Assembly (NCBI RefSeq): GCF_003634705.1
Contig: NZ_RBWU01000005.1
Location: forward strand, 248,001 to 312,000
Length of the DNA stretch: 64,000 nt
Direction of reading: 5' to 3'
Source of the DNA: Actinomadura pelletieri DSM 43383
Lineage (GTDB): Bacteria > Actinomycetota > Actinomycetes > Streptosporangiales > Streptosporangiaceae
Below are positions 8,583-16,631 of the stretch, piece after piece. The notes under the pieces are model-generated. The model worked only from the letters and a program-made list of their open reading frames with translations. It ran no database searches and was not told where the DNA came from. The number at the start of each line of letters is the position of its first letter. Within the stretch, counting starts at the first letter, position 1. A program made the translations under genes and the position numbers.

Positions 8583-9076
8583 CGACGACACGCCAGATGA
8601 CCGCACGCCTCGACCAGCCGAGGGAGATCCGGCGGACGTTCGTGCCGCGCGTCCACTACGACCCGGACTCGTTCGGGCGGCTGTCGGAACGGATCGCGCG
8701 GTTCCTCGGCACCGCCCGGTTCCTCGTCTACATGACGGCGTTCGTCACCGTGTGGATCGGGTGGAACATGCTGGCGCCGTCGTACCTGAAGTTCGACCCG
8801 TACCCGTTCATCTTTCTGACGTTGATGCTGTCGCTCCAGGCGTCCTACGCCGCGCCGCTGATCCTGCTCGCGCAGAACCGGCAGGACGACCGTGACCGCG
8901 TCCAGTACGAGCAGGACCGGTCGCGGAACGAACGCAACATCGCCGACACCGAGTACCTGACGCGGGAGATCGCCGGGCTGCGGGTGGCGCTGAGCGAGGT
9001 CGTCACCCGCGACTTCCTCCGCTCCGAACTCCAACAGATCTTGAAGGAGTTGGACGGCAAGGACGGCCCCCGCTAG
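8579..9076 (+). CDS. DUF1003 membrane protein
   Basis: 165 aa, starting at GTG 8579 inside a GTGA overlap with the upstream CBS gene. Two membrane helices are visible (FLVYMTAFVTVWIGWNML and FIFLTLMLSLQASYAAPLIL) separated by the DUF1003-typical FDPYPF turn. A charged coiled-coil tail follows (NRQDDRDRVQYEQDRSRN, then IAGLRVALSEVV). The function of DUF1003 is unknown; translational coupling suggests that it anchors the MgtE-N/CBS protein at the membrane. The stop lies 4 bp into the end of the convergent MarR gene. Confidence 0.9.
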   Translation: MTTTRQMTARLDQPREIRRTFVPRVHYDPDSFGRLSERIARFLGTARFLVYMTAFVTVWIGWNMLAPSYLKFDPYPFIFLTLMLSLQASYAAPLILLAQNRQDDRDRVQYEQDRSRNERNIADTEYLTREIAGLRVALSEVVTRDFLRSELQQILKELDGKDGPR

Positions 9077-9540
9077 ACCTGCGGCCGAACGGGCTCCGGT
9101 TCGTCGGCGAGCCTGCCCAGCAGGGCGCCGAGGGCGCGCAGGTCGGGTTCGTCCAGCGCGCCGAGCATGGCGTCGCGGACGCCCTGCCGGTAGGTCGGGG
9201 TGGCCTCGGCCAGGCGCTCCCGGCCCGCGGGGGTGAGCACGGCGTACAGGCCGCGCGCGTCGCTCGTGCACGTCTGCCGGTCGACGAGCCCCTCCCCCTG
9301 AAGCCGGTCGACGAGCCTGGTCAGGCCGCTGCGCGACAGCAGGACACGGTCGGCGAGGTCGTTCATGCGAAGCCGCCCGCACGGGGCTTCGCCGAGGTGC
9401 GTCAGGACGTCGTAGGCGCCGAGCGCGAGGTCGTGGCGGTCCAGCAGATCGGCCTGGAGCCGTCGGGAGATCCGCGCCTCGGCGCGGAGCAGGGTGCGCC
9501 AGACGGTCAGCTCGGTGGCCGAGAGGGTGCTGCGTGTCAC
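9073..9540 (-). CDS. MarR-family transcriptional regulator
   Basis: 155 aa, starting at GTG 9540 (VTRSTLSATELTVWRTLL). The winged-helix core reads LALGAYDVLTHLGEAPCGRLRMNDLA, then LLSRSGLTRLVDRLQGEGLV as recognition helix, then a wing with DARGLYAVLTPAGRERL. MarR dimers usually bind palindromes near their own promoter and respond to phenolic ligands or oxidation. It is divergent from mrp (93 bp between starts); I found no clear palindrome there. No effector is deducible. Confidence 0.88.
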   Translation of the reverse strand: MTRSTLSATELTVWRTLLRAEARISRRLQADLLDRHDLALGAYDVLTHLGEAPCGRLRMNDLADRVLLSRSGLTRLVDRLQGEGLVDRQTCTSDARGLYAVLTPAGRERLAEATPTYRQGVRDAMLGALDEPDLRALGALLGRLADEPEPVRPQV

Positions 9541-9633
9541 GGACCGACATCGTACGGCCCCGCCGCCGCCGGTGTGACGAACCCGGGACACCCTGGTTGG
9601 CGAGGAGCGCCGCGTGGTCCATACCATGGGGAC

Positions 9634-10773
9634 ATGGCCTCCCAGTTGACGACCGAGCAGGTGACCGCGGCGCTGGCCACGGTGATCGACCCGGAGATCC
9701 GCAAGCCCATCACCGAGCTCGACATGGTCAAGGACATCGACATCGCCGCGGACGGCGCCGTCCGCGTCGGGGTGTACCTGACCGTCGCGGGATGTCCGAT
9801 GAAGGACACGATCACCCGCAGCGTCAAGGACGCCGTGTCGAAGCTGGACGGCGTCACCGGCGTCCAGGTCGAGCTGGACGTGATGAGCGAACAGCAGCGC
9901 AAGGACCTCCAGACCAGGCTGCGCGGCGGTGAACCGGCCAAGGAGATCCCGTTCGCCAAGCCGAACTCGCTGACCCGCGTGTACGCGGTGGCGAGCGGCA
10001 AGGGCGGTGTCGGCAAGTCGTCGGTCACCGTGAACCTGGCCGCCGCGCTCGCCGCGCAGGGCCGCAAGGTCGGCGTGGTGGACGCCGACATCTACGGCCA
10101 CTCGGTGCCGCGGATGCTGGGCGTGGACAGCCCGCCCACCAAGGTCCAGGACATGATCATGCCGCCGTCCGCGCATGACGTGAAGGTGATCTCCGTCGGC
10201 ATGTTCACCGCCGGTAACCAGCCCGTCGTTTGGCGCGGTCCCATGCTGCACCGGGCGCTGCAACAGTTCCTCGCCGACGTCTACTGGGGTGACCTCGACT
10301 TCCTCCTCATGGACCTGCCGCCCGGCACCGGCGACATCGCGATCTCGGTGGCGCAGCTGCTGCCGTCCGCGGAGATCCTCGTGGTCACCACCCCGCAGCA
10401 GGCCGCCGCGGAGGTCGCCGAACGCGCCGGAGCGATCTCCGCGCAGACCCATCAGCAGGTCGTCGGCGTGATCGAGAACATGTCGTATCTGACCTGCCCG
10501 CACTGCGGGGAGCGGCAGCACATCTTCGGCGAGGGCGGCGGCACGCGCGTCGCGGACGCGCTGACGAGGACGCTCGGCACCCGCGTTCCGCTGCTCGGCC
10601 AGGTGCAGATCGACCCGCGGCTGCGCGAGGGCGGCGACAGCGGCGTCCCGCTGGTGCTGTCCGACCCCGACGCGGGCGCCGCCAAGGAACTGCGCACCAT
10701 CGCCGACGACCTCGCGAGCCGCAGCCGCGGCCTCGCCGGAATGTCGTTGGGCATCGCCCCCAAGCGCCGCTGA
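9634..10773 (+). CDS. mrp: Mrp/ApbC-type Fe-S cluster carrier ATPase
   Basis: 379 aa, starting at ATG 9634. Residues 1-80 form a DUF59/MIP18-like domain (ALATVIDPEIRKPITELDMV). The deviant Walker A P-loop ASGKGGVGKSSVTVNLA lies near residue 115, and the Mrp signature DLPPGTGDIAISVAQ follows. A C-x2-C pair in YLTCPHCGERQ binds the bridging [4Fe-4S] cluster between two subunits. The protein transfers Fe-S clusters to apo-enzymes in the cytosol. It is conserved next to tatB/htrA/sigE in actinobacteria. A strong hairpin follows the stop. Confidence 0.94.
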   Translation: MASQLTTEQVTAALATVIDPEIRKPITELDMVKDIDIAADGAVRVGVYLTVAGCPMKDTITRSVKDAVSKLDGVTGVQVELDVMSEQQRKDLQTRLRGGEPAKEIPFAKPNSLTRVYAVASGKGGVGKSSVTVNLAAALAAQGRKVGVVDADIYGHSVPRMLGVDSPPTKVQDMIMPPSAHDVKVISVGMFTAGNQPVVWRGPMLHRALQQFLADVYWGDLDFLLMDLPPGTGDIAISVAQLLPSAEILVVTTPQQAAAEVAERAGAISAQTHQQVVGVIENMSYLTCPHCGERQHIFGEGGGTRVADALTRTLGTRVPLLGQVQIDPRLREGGDSGVPLVLSDPDAGAAKELRTIADDLASRSRGLAGMSLGIAPKRR

Positions 10774-10782
10774 GTCCGTTGA

Positions 10783-10830
10783 ATCGCGGTCAGGGCCGCT
10801 CGCCTGACGGCCCGCGACCCTGACCGCGAT
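10783..10830. terminator. Hairpin between mrp and tatB 3' ends
   Basis: Perfect 13-bp inverted repeat, ATCGCGGTCAGGG at 10783-10795 and its complement at 10818-10830, with a 22-nt loop. It starts 10 bp after the mrp stop and ends 62 bp before the tatB stop on the other strand, so it can serve both genes. No T-run, as is usual in GC-rich actinobacteria. Confidence 0.65.
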
Positions 10831-10892
10831 ATGCGAACGCCGCATCCTTCGCGATCTGGTCGAAGCCCGCTACAAGCCCTCGGGCCGGGGTG

Positions 10893-11252
10893 TCAGGTGG
10901 CTTCGGGGTCGAAAGGGGGGCGTTCGCCGTTGGCGAGTTGGGACTTGGCGCGGGACGTCGTCGTCGCGAAGGACGGTTCGTCGTCGAAGAGGCCGCCCTT
11001 GCCGTTCAGCGGATCGTCGTCCTCGAACAGGTGCTTGCGGACGAACGTCTTCGGGTTGAGGTCGGCGATGTCGAAGTCCTTGAACTCCGGGCCTAGCCCC
11101 TCCTGAAGGTCCGCCTTGGCCGAGTTGGCCATCTCGCGGAACTGCCGCAGCATCCGGCCTGCCTGCCCGGCGACCTGGGGCAGCTTGTCCCCGAAGATGA
11201 CCAGGGCAAGGACGACGAGGACCGCCATCTCACCGAGTCCGACGTCGAACAC
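10893..11252 (-). CDS. tatB: Sec-independent (Tat) translocase subunit TatB
   Basis: 119 aa, starting at GTG 11252 with GGAGG just upstream. A short periplasmic N-terminus and one membrane helix (EMAVLVVLALVIFGD) are followed by the FGDKLPQVAG hinge and an amphipathic helix (LRQFREMANSAKADLQ), the classical TatA/B layout. The Glu in the membrane entry and its position downstream of htrA favour TatB over TatA. TatB with TatC receives twin-arginine preproteins; PhoX at 24.8-26.2 kb of this window is a likely client. It lies 102 bp after htrA on the same strand. Confidence 0.92.
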   Translation of the reverse strand: MFDVGLGEMAVLVVLALVIFGDKLPQVAGQAGRMLRQFREMANSAKADLQEGLGPEFKDFDIADLNPKTFVRKHLFEDDDPLNGKGGLFDDEPSFATTTSRAKSQLANGERPPFDPEAT

Positions 11253-11354
11253 ACGTCCTCCACAAGCCGCCGCAGGGGACCGGCCCCGCGATCGGGCCGG
11301 TCCCCCCAGCGTATCCCCAGCCCGGATCACCCGGACATGAACATCTCTGCCTGA

Positions 11355-13130
11355 TCAGTCGGAGCCCAGCGTCACCTCGACGGTGCTCTCCTGGGCGCCG
11401 CGGCGGAACGTGACCTTGACCCGGTCGCCGGGGGCCCGGCTGCGGATCTGCGCGATCAGGTCGGTGGCGTCCTCGATCGGCCGGCTGTCGATCGCCGTGA
11501 TCACGTCGCCGGGCTTCAGGCCCGCCTTGTCGGCCGGGCCGCCCTTGGTCACCGGGTCCTGCCCGTTGACGCCTCTCGGCATGATGCGGGCACCGCCGTC
11601 CTGGAACTCCGGATCGGGCAGCACACCGAGCTTGGCCTGCCGCACGGTGCCCGCCCTGATGATCTCCTCGGCGACCCGCTTGCCCTGGTTGATCGGGATC
11701 GCGAAGCCGAGGCCGATGCTGCCGCTCTGCGGCTGGCCGCCGAGCCCCCGCCCGCCGAGCGTGGCGATGGCGGTGTTGATGCCGATCACGCGGCCCCTGC
11801 TGTCCACCAGCGGCCCCCCCGAGTTGCCGGGGTTGATCGCCGCGTCGGTCTGGATCGCGTTCAGGTAGGACAGGTCGGAACCGCCCTCGCCGCCGGTGGG
11901 CACGGCGCGGTTCAAGGAGCTGACGATGCCGGTGGTGACCGAACCCTGGAGGCCGAGCGGGGAACCGATCGCGATCACCGGGTCGCCGACGGCGATCTTG
12001 CTGGAGTCGCCGAGGGCCAGCGCGGGCAACGAGTGCGCGCCCTCGGGCTTCAGGACGGCGAGGTCCGAGCTCTTGTCGACGCCCTTGACGGACGCGGGCA
12101 GCGCCTTCTTGTCGTTGAACACGACCTGGATCTGGCCGCCGCCGGCACCGTCCACGACGTGGTTGTTGGTGATGACGTAGCCGCCGTTGACGATGAAGCC
12201 GGTGCCGCCGACCTCGGACTGCGCGGACCGCACCCGGATCGACACGACGCTCGGCAGCACGCGCTGCGCCACGCCCGCGACCGAGTCCGGCGGGCGGGAC
12301 TGCACCTCGCCGCCGCTTCCGCCGCCACCGCCGAGGCTCACCGAGCCGCCGTCGTCACCACCGTCGTCGGTCGCGATGACGCCGACCCCGGCGCCGACCG
12401 CGCCCGCCACCAGCGCGACGATCAACGCGATCACCGCGAACAGCCCCAGGCCGGGGCCGCCGCGCGACGACGACGGGAGCGCGGGTACGGGCGCCCAGTT
12501 CGGACCGCCGCCGGGCGGCATCCCGAAACCGCCCATCGGGCGGGGGCCGCCGGGCGGCGGTGGGCCCATCGGCGCGGGCGGCGGGCCCATCGGCGGGCCG
12601 CCCGGCGCGGGCGGCGGGCCCTGGTGGGACTGGTGGGGCTGGTGGGACTCGCGCGCCCAACCGCCGCCGTACGGCTGCGGGTGCGCGGCCCTCGGGTCCT
12701 GATCGTACGGAACGAACCCGGGCCGCTGCCGGTCGCCGGGCGCGTCGGCGATGGGCTTGTCGAGCGGCACGGGCGGCGGCTGCGGCATGTCCCGGGGCGA
12801 CGCGTCCTGCAACGGCACCTCCCGCGGGCCCATGTCGGCGGCGACGTCGTTGCGGAGCACGTCCTCGCTGGTGTCGGGCGGGCCCCCGAAGGAGTCCGGC
12901 GGCGCGAACCCGCCCGCGACCAGCCGGTCACCGCTCTCGGGCTCCGGATCGCCGGTCTCGGGGGCGGGGTCGTGGTCGGACTCCGGCTCGGACGCGTCCG
13001 TGGCCTCGTCCAGCGGGATCTCCTGGTCGGTCACCGTCTCGGGAGGAGCCGCCTCCTGCCGCTCGGGGTCGGGGACGAGATCGTCGTCCTCCGTACGAGC
13101 CCCGACCGGACCGCGGTTGTCTTCCGTCAT
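11355..13130 (-). CDS. htrA: Membrane-anchored HtrA-like serine protease with PDZ domain
   Basis: 591 aa from ATG 13130, chosen because AGGAG lies seven bases upstream; in-frame ATGs at 13172 and 13184 lack a ribosome site. Residues 1-220 are acidic then Pro/Gly-rich cytoplasmic sequence, with a single membrane helix at about 225-250. The protease domain has the triad His near 321 (ITNNHVVDG), Asp near 355 (SSDLAVLK) and Ser near 435 (NPGNSGGPL). One PDZ domain occupies about 490-590 (GGPADKAGLKPGDVITAI). HtrA proteins degrade or sense misfolded envelope proteins. It follows sigE/anti-sigma/MucB-like genes in the same direction, as in the mycobacterial sigE locus. Confidence 0.93.
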   Translation of the reverse strand: MTEDNRGPVGARTEDDDLVPDPERQEAAPPETVTDQEIPLDEATDASEPESDHDPAPETGDPEPESGDRLVAGGFAPPDSFGGPPDTSEDVLRNDVAADMGPREVPLQDASPRDMPQPPPVPLDKPIADAPGDRQRPGFVPYDQDPRAAHPQPYGGGWARESHQPHQSHQGPPPAPGGPPMGPPPAPMGPPPPGGPRPMGGFGMPPGGGPNWAPVPALPSSSRGGPGLGLFAVIALIVALVAGAVGAGVGVIATDDGGDDGGSVSLGGGGGSGGEVQSRPPDSVAGVAQRVLPSVVSIRVRSAQSEVGGTGFIVNGGYVITNNHVVDGAGGGQIQVVFNDKKALPASVKGVDKSSDLAVLKPEGAHSLPALALGDSSKIAVGDPVIAIGSPLGLQGSVTTGIVSSLNRAVPTGGEGGSDLSYLNAIQTDAAINPGNSGGPLVDSRGRVIGINTAIATLGGRGLGGQPQSGSIGLGFAIPINQGKRVAEEIIRAGTVRQAKLGVLPDPEFQDGGARIMPRGVNGQDPVTKGGPADKAGLKPGDVITAIDSRPIEDATDLIAQIRSRAPGDRVKVTFRRGAQESTVEVTLGSD

Positions 13131-13232
13131 CCCATCTCTCCTACCGAGCAGGTCCTCGTCATCGTTGCTCATCGTGCCGCGCACGGCATGTGGCGAGCAT
13201 AAGACCTCCGAACACCGTGATCATCCCGCGGA

Positions 13233-14360
13233 TCAGTCGAAGGGGTTCACCGTGGACAGCAGTCTTCGGGCGCCACGGGACACGCGCGTCCAGAACGAGG
13301 TGGTGTCGTAGGGCAGGCTCGCGGCGACCATGTCGGCCGTGCCCTGCGGCGCGGCGGTCAGGACCGTGTACACGTACCCGTCGCCCGACGACACCGCCCA
13401 GCGCCACAGGGACTCGCGGCGGAACACCGTCCGCCCGTGCCGGACGGCCCGCTGCCAGCCGGTCATGCCGCGTTCGTCGAGGCTGCCGCGCTGCACGAAG
13501 ACGGAGACGGCGGCGAGGCCGTCGGAGTACCTGAGCTGGACGGTGCCGCCGACGCTGTCGCGGCGCGCGTCGTGGAGGCTGAAGCGCCCCGGCAGGTTCT
13601 GCGGGACGGGCCAGCCACGGTCGCGGAGCCCGGCGAGTTCGGCACGGTCCAGCCGGTCGTCCCACACGGTCGCGCCGCCGGCGGTACTCGTCGTCTCGGC
13701 GAGGCCGGGCAGCCGGGCGGTGCCGCCGCGGGGAACGCCGTGCGGGGCGCCGCGCGGCGTGTCGAGACCGTAGGGCGCGGGTTCCCGCGCCGGCACGGTG
13801 TAGCTGATCTCACTGAATCCGGCGGCGACCACGCGGCGGCCGGTGGCGTCGATCAGTTCGCGGCGCAGCATCAGCCCGGTCTCGGCGTCGACCCAGAACC
13901 GTCCGGCGGGACTGCCGTCCTCGCGGCGCGCCTCGACGACGCGGGCGCGCCGGTCGCAGACCTGCGCGTCGGCCGCGTGAGTCACCGAGTAGTTGCGGGT
14001 CAGCAGGTCGAGCGGCGCCTGGGCGATGGCGGTGGTGTCCTGGACGGCGTGGGCGGGCCCGATGCCGCCCGTCCCGGAGCCGTAGCGGACGCCGTCGCCC
14101 GGGGTGTGGGACACCGCGGCGCTGAACGTGCTGGCCCGGCCGCGGGTCCAGGTCGTGAGGAACCGCCTGCCCTCGTACGGGACGCGGCGGGCGGCGTCGG
14201 CGGCGGCGCGGAGCAGGCCCACGGCGCCGGGGTCGCTGCGGACGCGGCGGGTGGTCGTCGGGTCACCGGACAGCGCCGCGGCGAGGGCGAGCAGCCCCGC
14301 GAGCCCGCACACCAGGACGGATCTGCGCCGTCCCGGACGGGTCACGGTCTGCGCGATCAC
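13233..14360 (-). CDS. MucB/RseB-like sigma-E regulatory protein
   Basis: 375 aa, starting at GTG 14360 in a GTGA overlap with the anti-sigma stop. An N-terminal helix (SVLVCGLAGLLALAAALSG) acts as signal or anchor. The exported part starts with LLRAAADAARRVPYEGRRF, typical of MucB/RseB and LolA-like folds, and includes VCDRRARVVEARREDG and FWVDAETGLMLRRELIDATG. RseB proteins bind the periplasmic part of the anti-sigma factor and sense mislocalised lipoproteins. The tight coupling to the membrane-spanning anti-sigma factor supports that role. It is an extra component compared with M. tuberculosis, where rseA is followed directly by htrA. Confidence 0.82.
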   Translation of the reverse strand: MIAQTVTRPGRRRSVLVCGLAGLLALAAALSGDPTTTRRVRSDPGAVGLLRAAADAARRVPYEGRRFLTTWTRGRASTFSAAVSHTPGDGVRYGSGTGGIGPAHAVQDTTAIAQAPLDLLTRNYSVTHAADAQVCDRRARVVEARREDGSPAGRFWVDAETGLMLRRELIDATGRRVVAAGFSEISYTVPAREPAPYGLDTPRGAPHGVPRGGTARLPGLAETTSTAGGATVWDDRLDRAELAGLRDRGWPVPQNLPGRFSLHDARRDSVGGTVQLRYSDGLAAVSVFVQRGSLDERGMTGWQRAVRHGRTVFRRESLWRWAVSSGDGYVYTVLTAAPQGTADMVAASLPYDTTSFWTRVSRGARRLLSTVNPFD

Positions 14361-15001
14361 GGTCCCGGGGAGACCTGGACCTGGTTCACCGGGTCGGTGA
14401 GCGGGTCGGTCACGGGCGCGTCGCCGGACGTCAGCGCGTGCTGCACGGCGTGCTTGTCGAACGCCGGGCTGATGGTCGGCGCATCGTCGCCGCCGACCGC
14501 GTAGGAGGCGGCGCCGAGCCCGAGGAACAGGGTCGCGGCGCCCATCACCAGGTAGCGGCGACGGGGCTGGACCTGCAACGCGACGGCGCGTCCGGCGGGA
14601 CGGGTGTCGCGCGGGCGGGCGACCGGCGATGATCTGAGCGGGCGGGCCGGGCGGGCCTGCCGGACGGGCGAGCGCGGCGGCCACGGGGAGTCGGGCGCCG
14701 GAGCGCTCCCAAGAGGCCCGGCGGCCGGTTCGGTCACGACGTCGCCGGAAGCCGAAGACGCGGCGGACGTCGGCATGGAGAGCAGTCTGGACAGGAAGTC
14801 GCCGGACGGGAGGTCGTCGGCGCCGTCGTCGCGGAGCGGGTGCTCCGAAAGCTCCCGCAGCCGCCCCTTGAGCATGCGCAGCGAGGCGACCTCGGACCTG
14901 CACCGGTCGCAGCACGCGAGATGGGCGAGTGCGCGGTCGCGCTCCTCGTGGCCCAGCTCACCGTCGACCAGAGCGGTCAGACGCTCCCCCAGACAACTCA
15001 C
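14357..15001 (-). CDS. rseA: Zinc-binding anti-sigma factor with membrane helix (RseA-type)
   Basis: 214 aa. The N-terminal ZAS domain has H-x3-C-x2-C (His27, Cys31, Cys34 in HLACCDRC) preceded by LTALVDGELGHEERDRALA. A Pro-rich linker leads to a helix near 150-170 (YLVMGAATLFLGLGAASYAV) and a roughly 40-residue outside tail. It should hold SigE inactive at the membrane until zinc loss, phosphorylation or proteolysis. The layout differs from the soluble mycobacterial RseA by having an obvious transmembrane segment. The start ATG 15001 is 63 bp after the sigE stop. Confidence 0.88.
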   Translation of the reverse strand: MSCLGERLTALVDGELGHEERDRALAHLACCDRCRSEVASLRMLKGRLRELSEHPLRDDGADDLPSGDFLSRLLSMPTSAASSASGDVVTEPAAGPLGSAPAPDSPWPPRSPVRQARPARPLRSSPVARPRDTRPAGRAVALQVQPRRRYLVMGAATLFLGLGAASYAVGGDDAPTISPAFDKHAVQHALTSGDAPVTDPLTDPVNQVQVSPGP

Positions 15002-15064
15002 GCGGCCTCCGTCTTTCCGTCCTGTTTCGTCCGCGCGGTCCCGTACCGCGCGGTGAGCACAGCC

Positions 15065-15760
15065 TTACACGCCCTCCGGCTGCGGCATGGCGCCGCCCGC
15101 CGTGGCGGTCTCCGCGATCTGGAAATCGTTGCGCGTGCCGGGGCGGCGCCGTGTCGGCGCGCGGTGCTCCAGCGCGGCGCGCAGCTGGGCCCGCCCCCGG
15201 TGGATGCGGCTGCGCACGGTGCCGAGCTTGACGCCGAGCGTCGCGGAGATCTCCTCGTACGACAGGCCCTCGATGTCGCACAGCACGACGGCCGCGCGGT
15301 ACTCGGGGGCCAGCGCGTCGAGCGCGGCCTGGACGTCGGCGTCGAAGTTGCTGTCGTCGAACGCCTGCGCGGGGGTCGGTTCGCGCCCCTGGAGGCGTTC
15401 GGCCGCGTCGTCGGCGAGGCCCTCGAAGCGGATGCGCTGGCGGCGCCGCGCCATGTCGAGGAACAGGTTCGTGGTGATCCGGTGCAGCCAGCCCTCGAAC
15501 GTCCCCGGCGTGTAGCTCGACAGCGAACGGAAGACGCGGACAAACACTTCCTGGGTGAGGTCCTCGGCGTCGTGCTGGTTGCCGGTCAGGCGGTACGCGA
15601 GTCGGTAGACGCGCCCGGAGTGCTCCCGGACGACCTCGTCCCACGACGGCGGCGCCCATTCGGCCTCGGGGGCGTTCTCGCGGGTCCGCGCGGCGCTACC
15701 CAACCCCTGCCTGGGGCCGACCCCCACAGCGCTTCTGAAACTGAGTGCTGCGACTCCCAT
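15065..15760 (-). CDS. sigE: ECF sigma factor SigE
   Basis: 231 aa from ATG 15760 (MGVAALSFRSAVGVG); an in-frame GTG at 15889 would add 43 residues. Region 2 reads YRLAYRLTGNQHDAEDLTQE with VFRSL; region 4 reads ALAPEYRAAVVLCDIEGLSYEEI plus TVRSRIHRGRAQLR. It directs RNA polymerase to envelope-stress promoters. Its genes downstream (anti-sigma, MucB-like, htrA, tatB) match the actinobacterial sigE cluster. A SigE-type promoter lies at 15895-15922, which suggests autoregulation. Transcription from it would begin near 15888, so the 15889 GTG could be used as a leaderless start. Confidence 0.92.
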   Translation of the reverse strand: MGVAALSFRSAVGVGPRQGLGSAARTRENAPEAEWAPPSWDEVVREHSGRVYRLAYRLTGNQHDAEDLTQEVFVRVFRSLSSYTPGTFEGWLHRITTNLFLDMARRRQRIRFEGLADDAAERLQGREPTPAQAFDDSNFDADVQAALDALAPEYRAAVVLCDIEGLSYEEISATLGVKLGTVRSRIHRGRAQLRAALEHRAPTRRRPGTRNDFQIAETATAGGAMPQPEGV

Positions 15761-15894
15761 GGTGCCGGGCTGTTCCTCTCTCGTGAGCCAAGGTCTCGCC
15801 TTGGAACGGCACGGTCTCGCCTGGGCTGGGGCGGTTCTGGACCGACTCGGTTCTCGTTGGTTCAACCCGCGCATGACGGGTTCCTTCACCGGCT

Positions 15895-15922
15895 ACAACG
15901 CGCTGAAACGCCGGTCGGTTCC
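15895..15922 (-). promoter_or_regulatory. SigE-type autoregulatory promoter of sigE
   Basis: On the minus strand GGAACC (15922-15917) is followed after 16 bases by CGTTGT (15900-15895). This matches the GGAAC-N16-CGTT pattern of actinobacterial SigE/ECF stress promoters. It lies 135 bp upstream of the preferred sigE ATG and between the divergent sigE and O-methyltransferase genes. Confidence 0.7.
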
Positions 15923-16011
15923 CTGTCAGCGATATGGTCTTTCCAGCATGAGCCAGGCGGGGGTCCCGCGAGGAGGCAGCCATCGACGCCGATCAGGCCA
16001 CTCTGGCCTAT

Positions 16012-16617
16012 GTGGAGGAGTTCCTCCCCGAAGACGAGCCGCTCCTGAACGCCAGGCGCCGCGGCGCCGAGGTCGGCGCGACGCCGATCTCACCGGCGGG
16101 CGGCGCGGCGCTGCGTTTCCTCGCGACGTTGCTCGGCGCCCGGACGGTCGTGGAGGTCGGCTCCGGCTGCGGCGTGTCCGGCATCTGGCTGATGCGCGGC
16201 ATGCCGAAGGACGCGGTGCTGACGAGCGTGGACATCGAGCCCGAGCATCAGCGGCTGGCGAAGCAGGCCTACCGGGAGGCAGGTCTCGGGTCCTTCCGCA
16301 CCCGGATGATCGCCGGCCCCGCGCTTGAGGTGCTGCCGCGACTCACCGACGGCGCGTACGACATGGTGTTCTGCGACGCGCAGAAACGCGAGTACCCCGA
16401 GTATCTGGCGGACGCGCTGCGGCTGCTGCGGCCGGGCGGCGTCGTCGCGTTCGACAACGCGCTGTGGGGCGGTCAGGTCGCCGCCTCCGACCGGCGCGAC
16501 CCGGAGACGGAGGCGATCCGGGAGGTGCACCGGACGGTCCGCGAGGACGACCGGCTCGTCCCGCTGCTGGTCCCGGTCGGCGACGGGCTGCTGTGCGCGG
16601 TGAAGCGCGACGGCTGA
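16012..16617 (+). CDS. O-methyltransferase (class I SAM), start unusual
   Basis: 201 aa counted from GTG 16012. SAM-binding motif VVEVGSGCGVSGIWL near residue 46, then LTSVDIEPEHQRLAKQAY, YDMVFCDAQKREY and VAFDNALWGG as in caffeoyl-CoA/catechol O-methyltransferase-like proteins. I recall the same gene, Rv1220c, divergent from sigE. Conserved-looking N-terminal sequence (IDADQATLAYVEEF) extends upstream of this GTG, but no ATG/GTG/TTG exists in frame before a TGA at 15949. An AGGAGG (15971-15976) sits in front of ATC 15982. Alternatively ATG 15948 (MSQAG) would join the frame if one G of the five-G run 15959-15963 were absent. The true start may therefore be non-canonical or frameshifted. Confidence 0.82.
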   Translation: MEEFLPEDEPLLNARRRGAEVGATPISPAGGAALRFLATLLGARTVVEVGSGCGVSGIWLMRGMPKDAVLTSVDIEPEHQRLAKQAYREAGLGSFRTRMIAGPALEVLPRLTDGAYDMVFCDAQKREYPEYLADALRLLRPGGVVAFDNALWGGQVAASDRRDPETEAIREVHRTVREDDRLVPLLVPVGDGLLCAVKRDG

Positions 16618-16631
16618 GCCCGCCGCCCACG

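Noticed and set aside
12033..13534. Long forward-strand open frames opposite htrA
   Set aside because: Arg/Ala/Gly/Pro-rich, no domain, no ribosome site; they are GC-driven shadows of the htrA and MucB-like genes.
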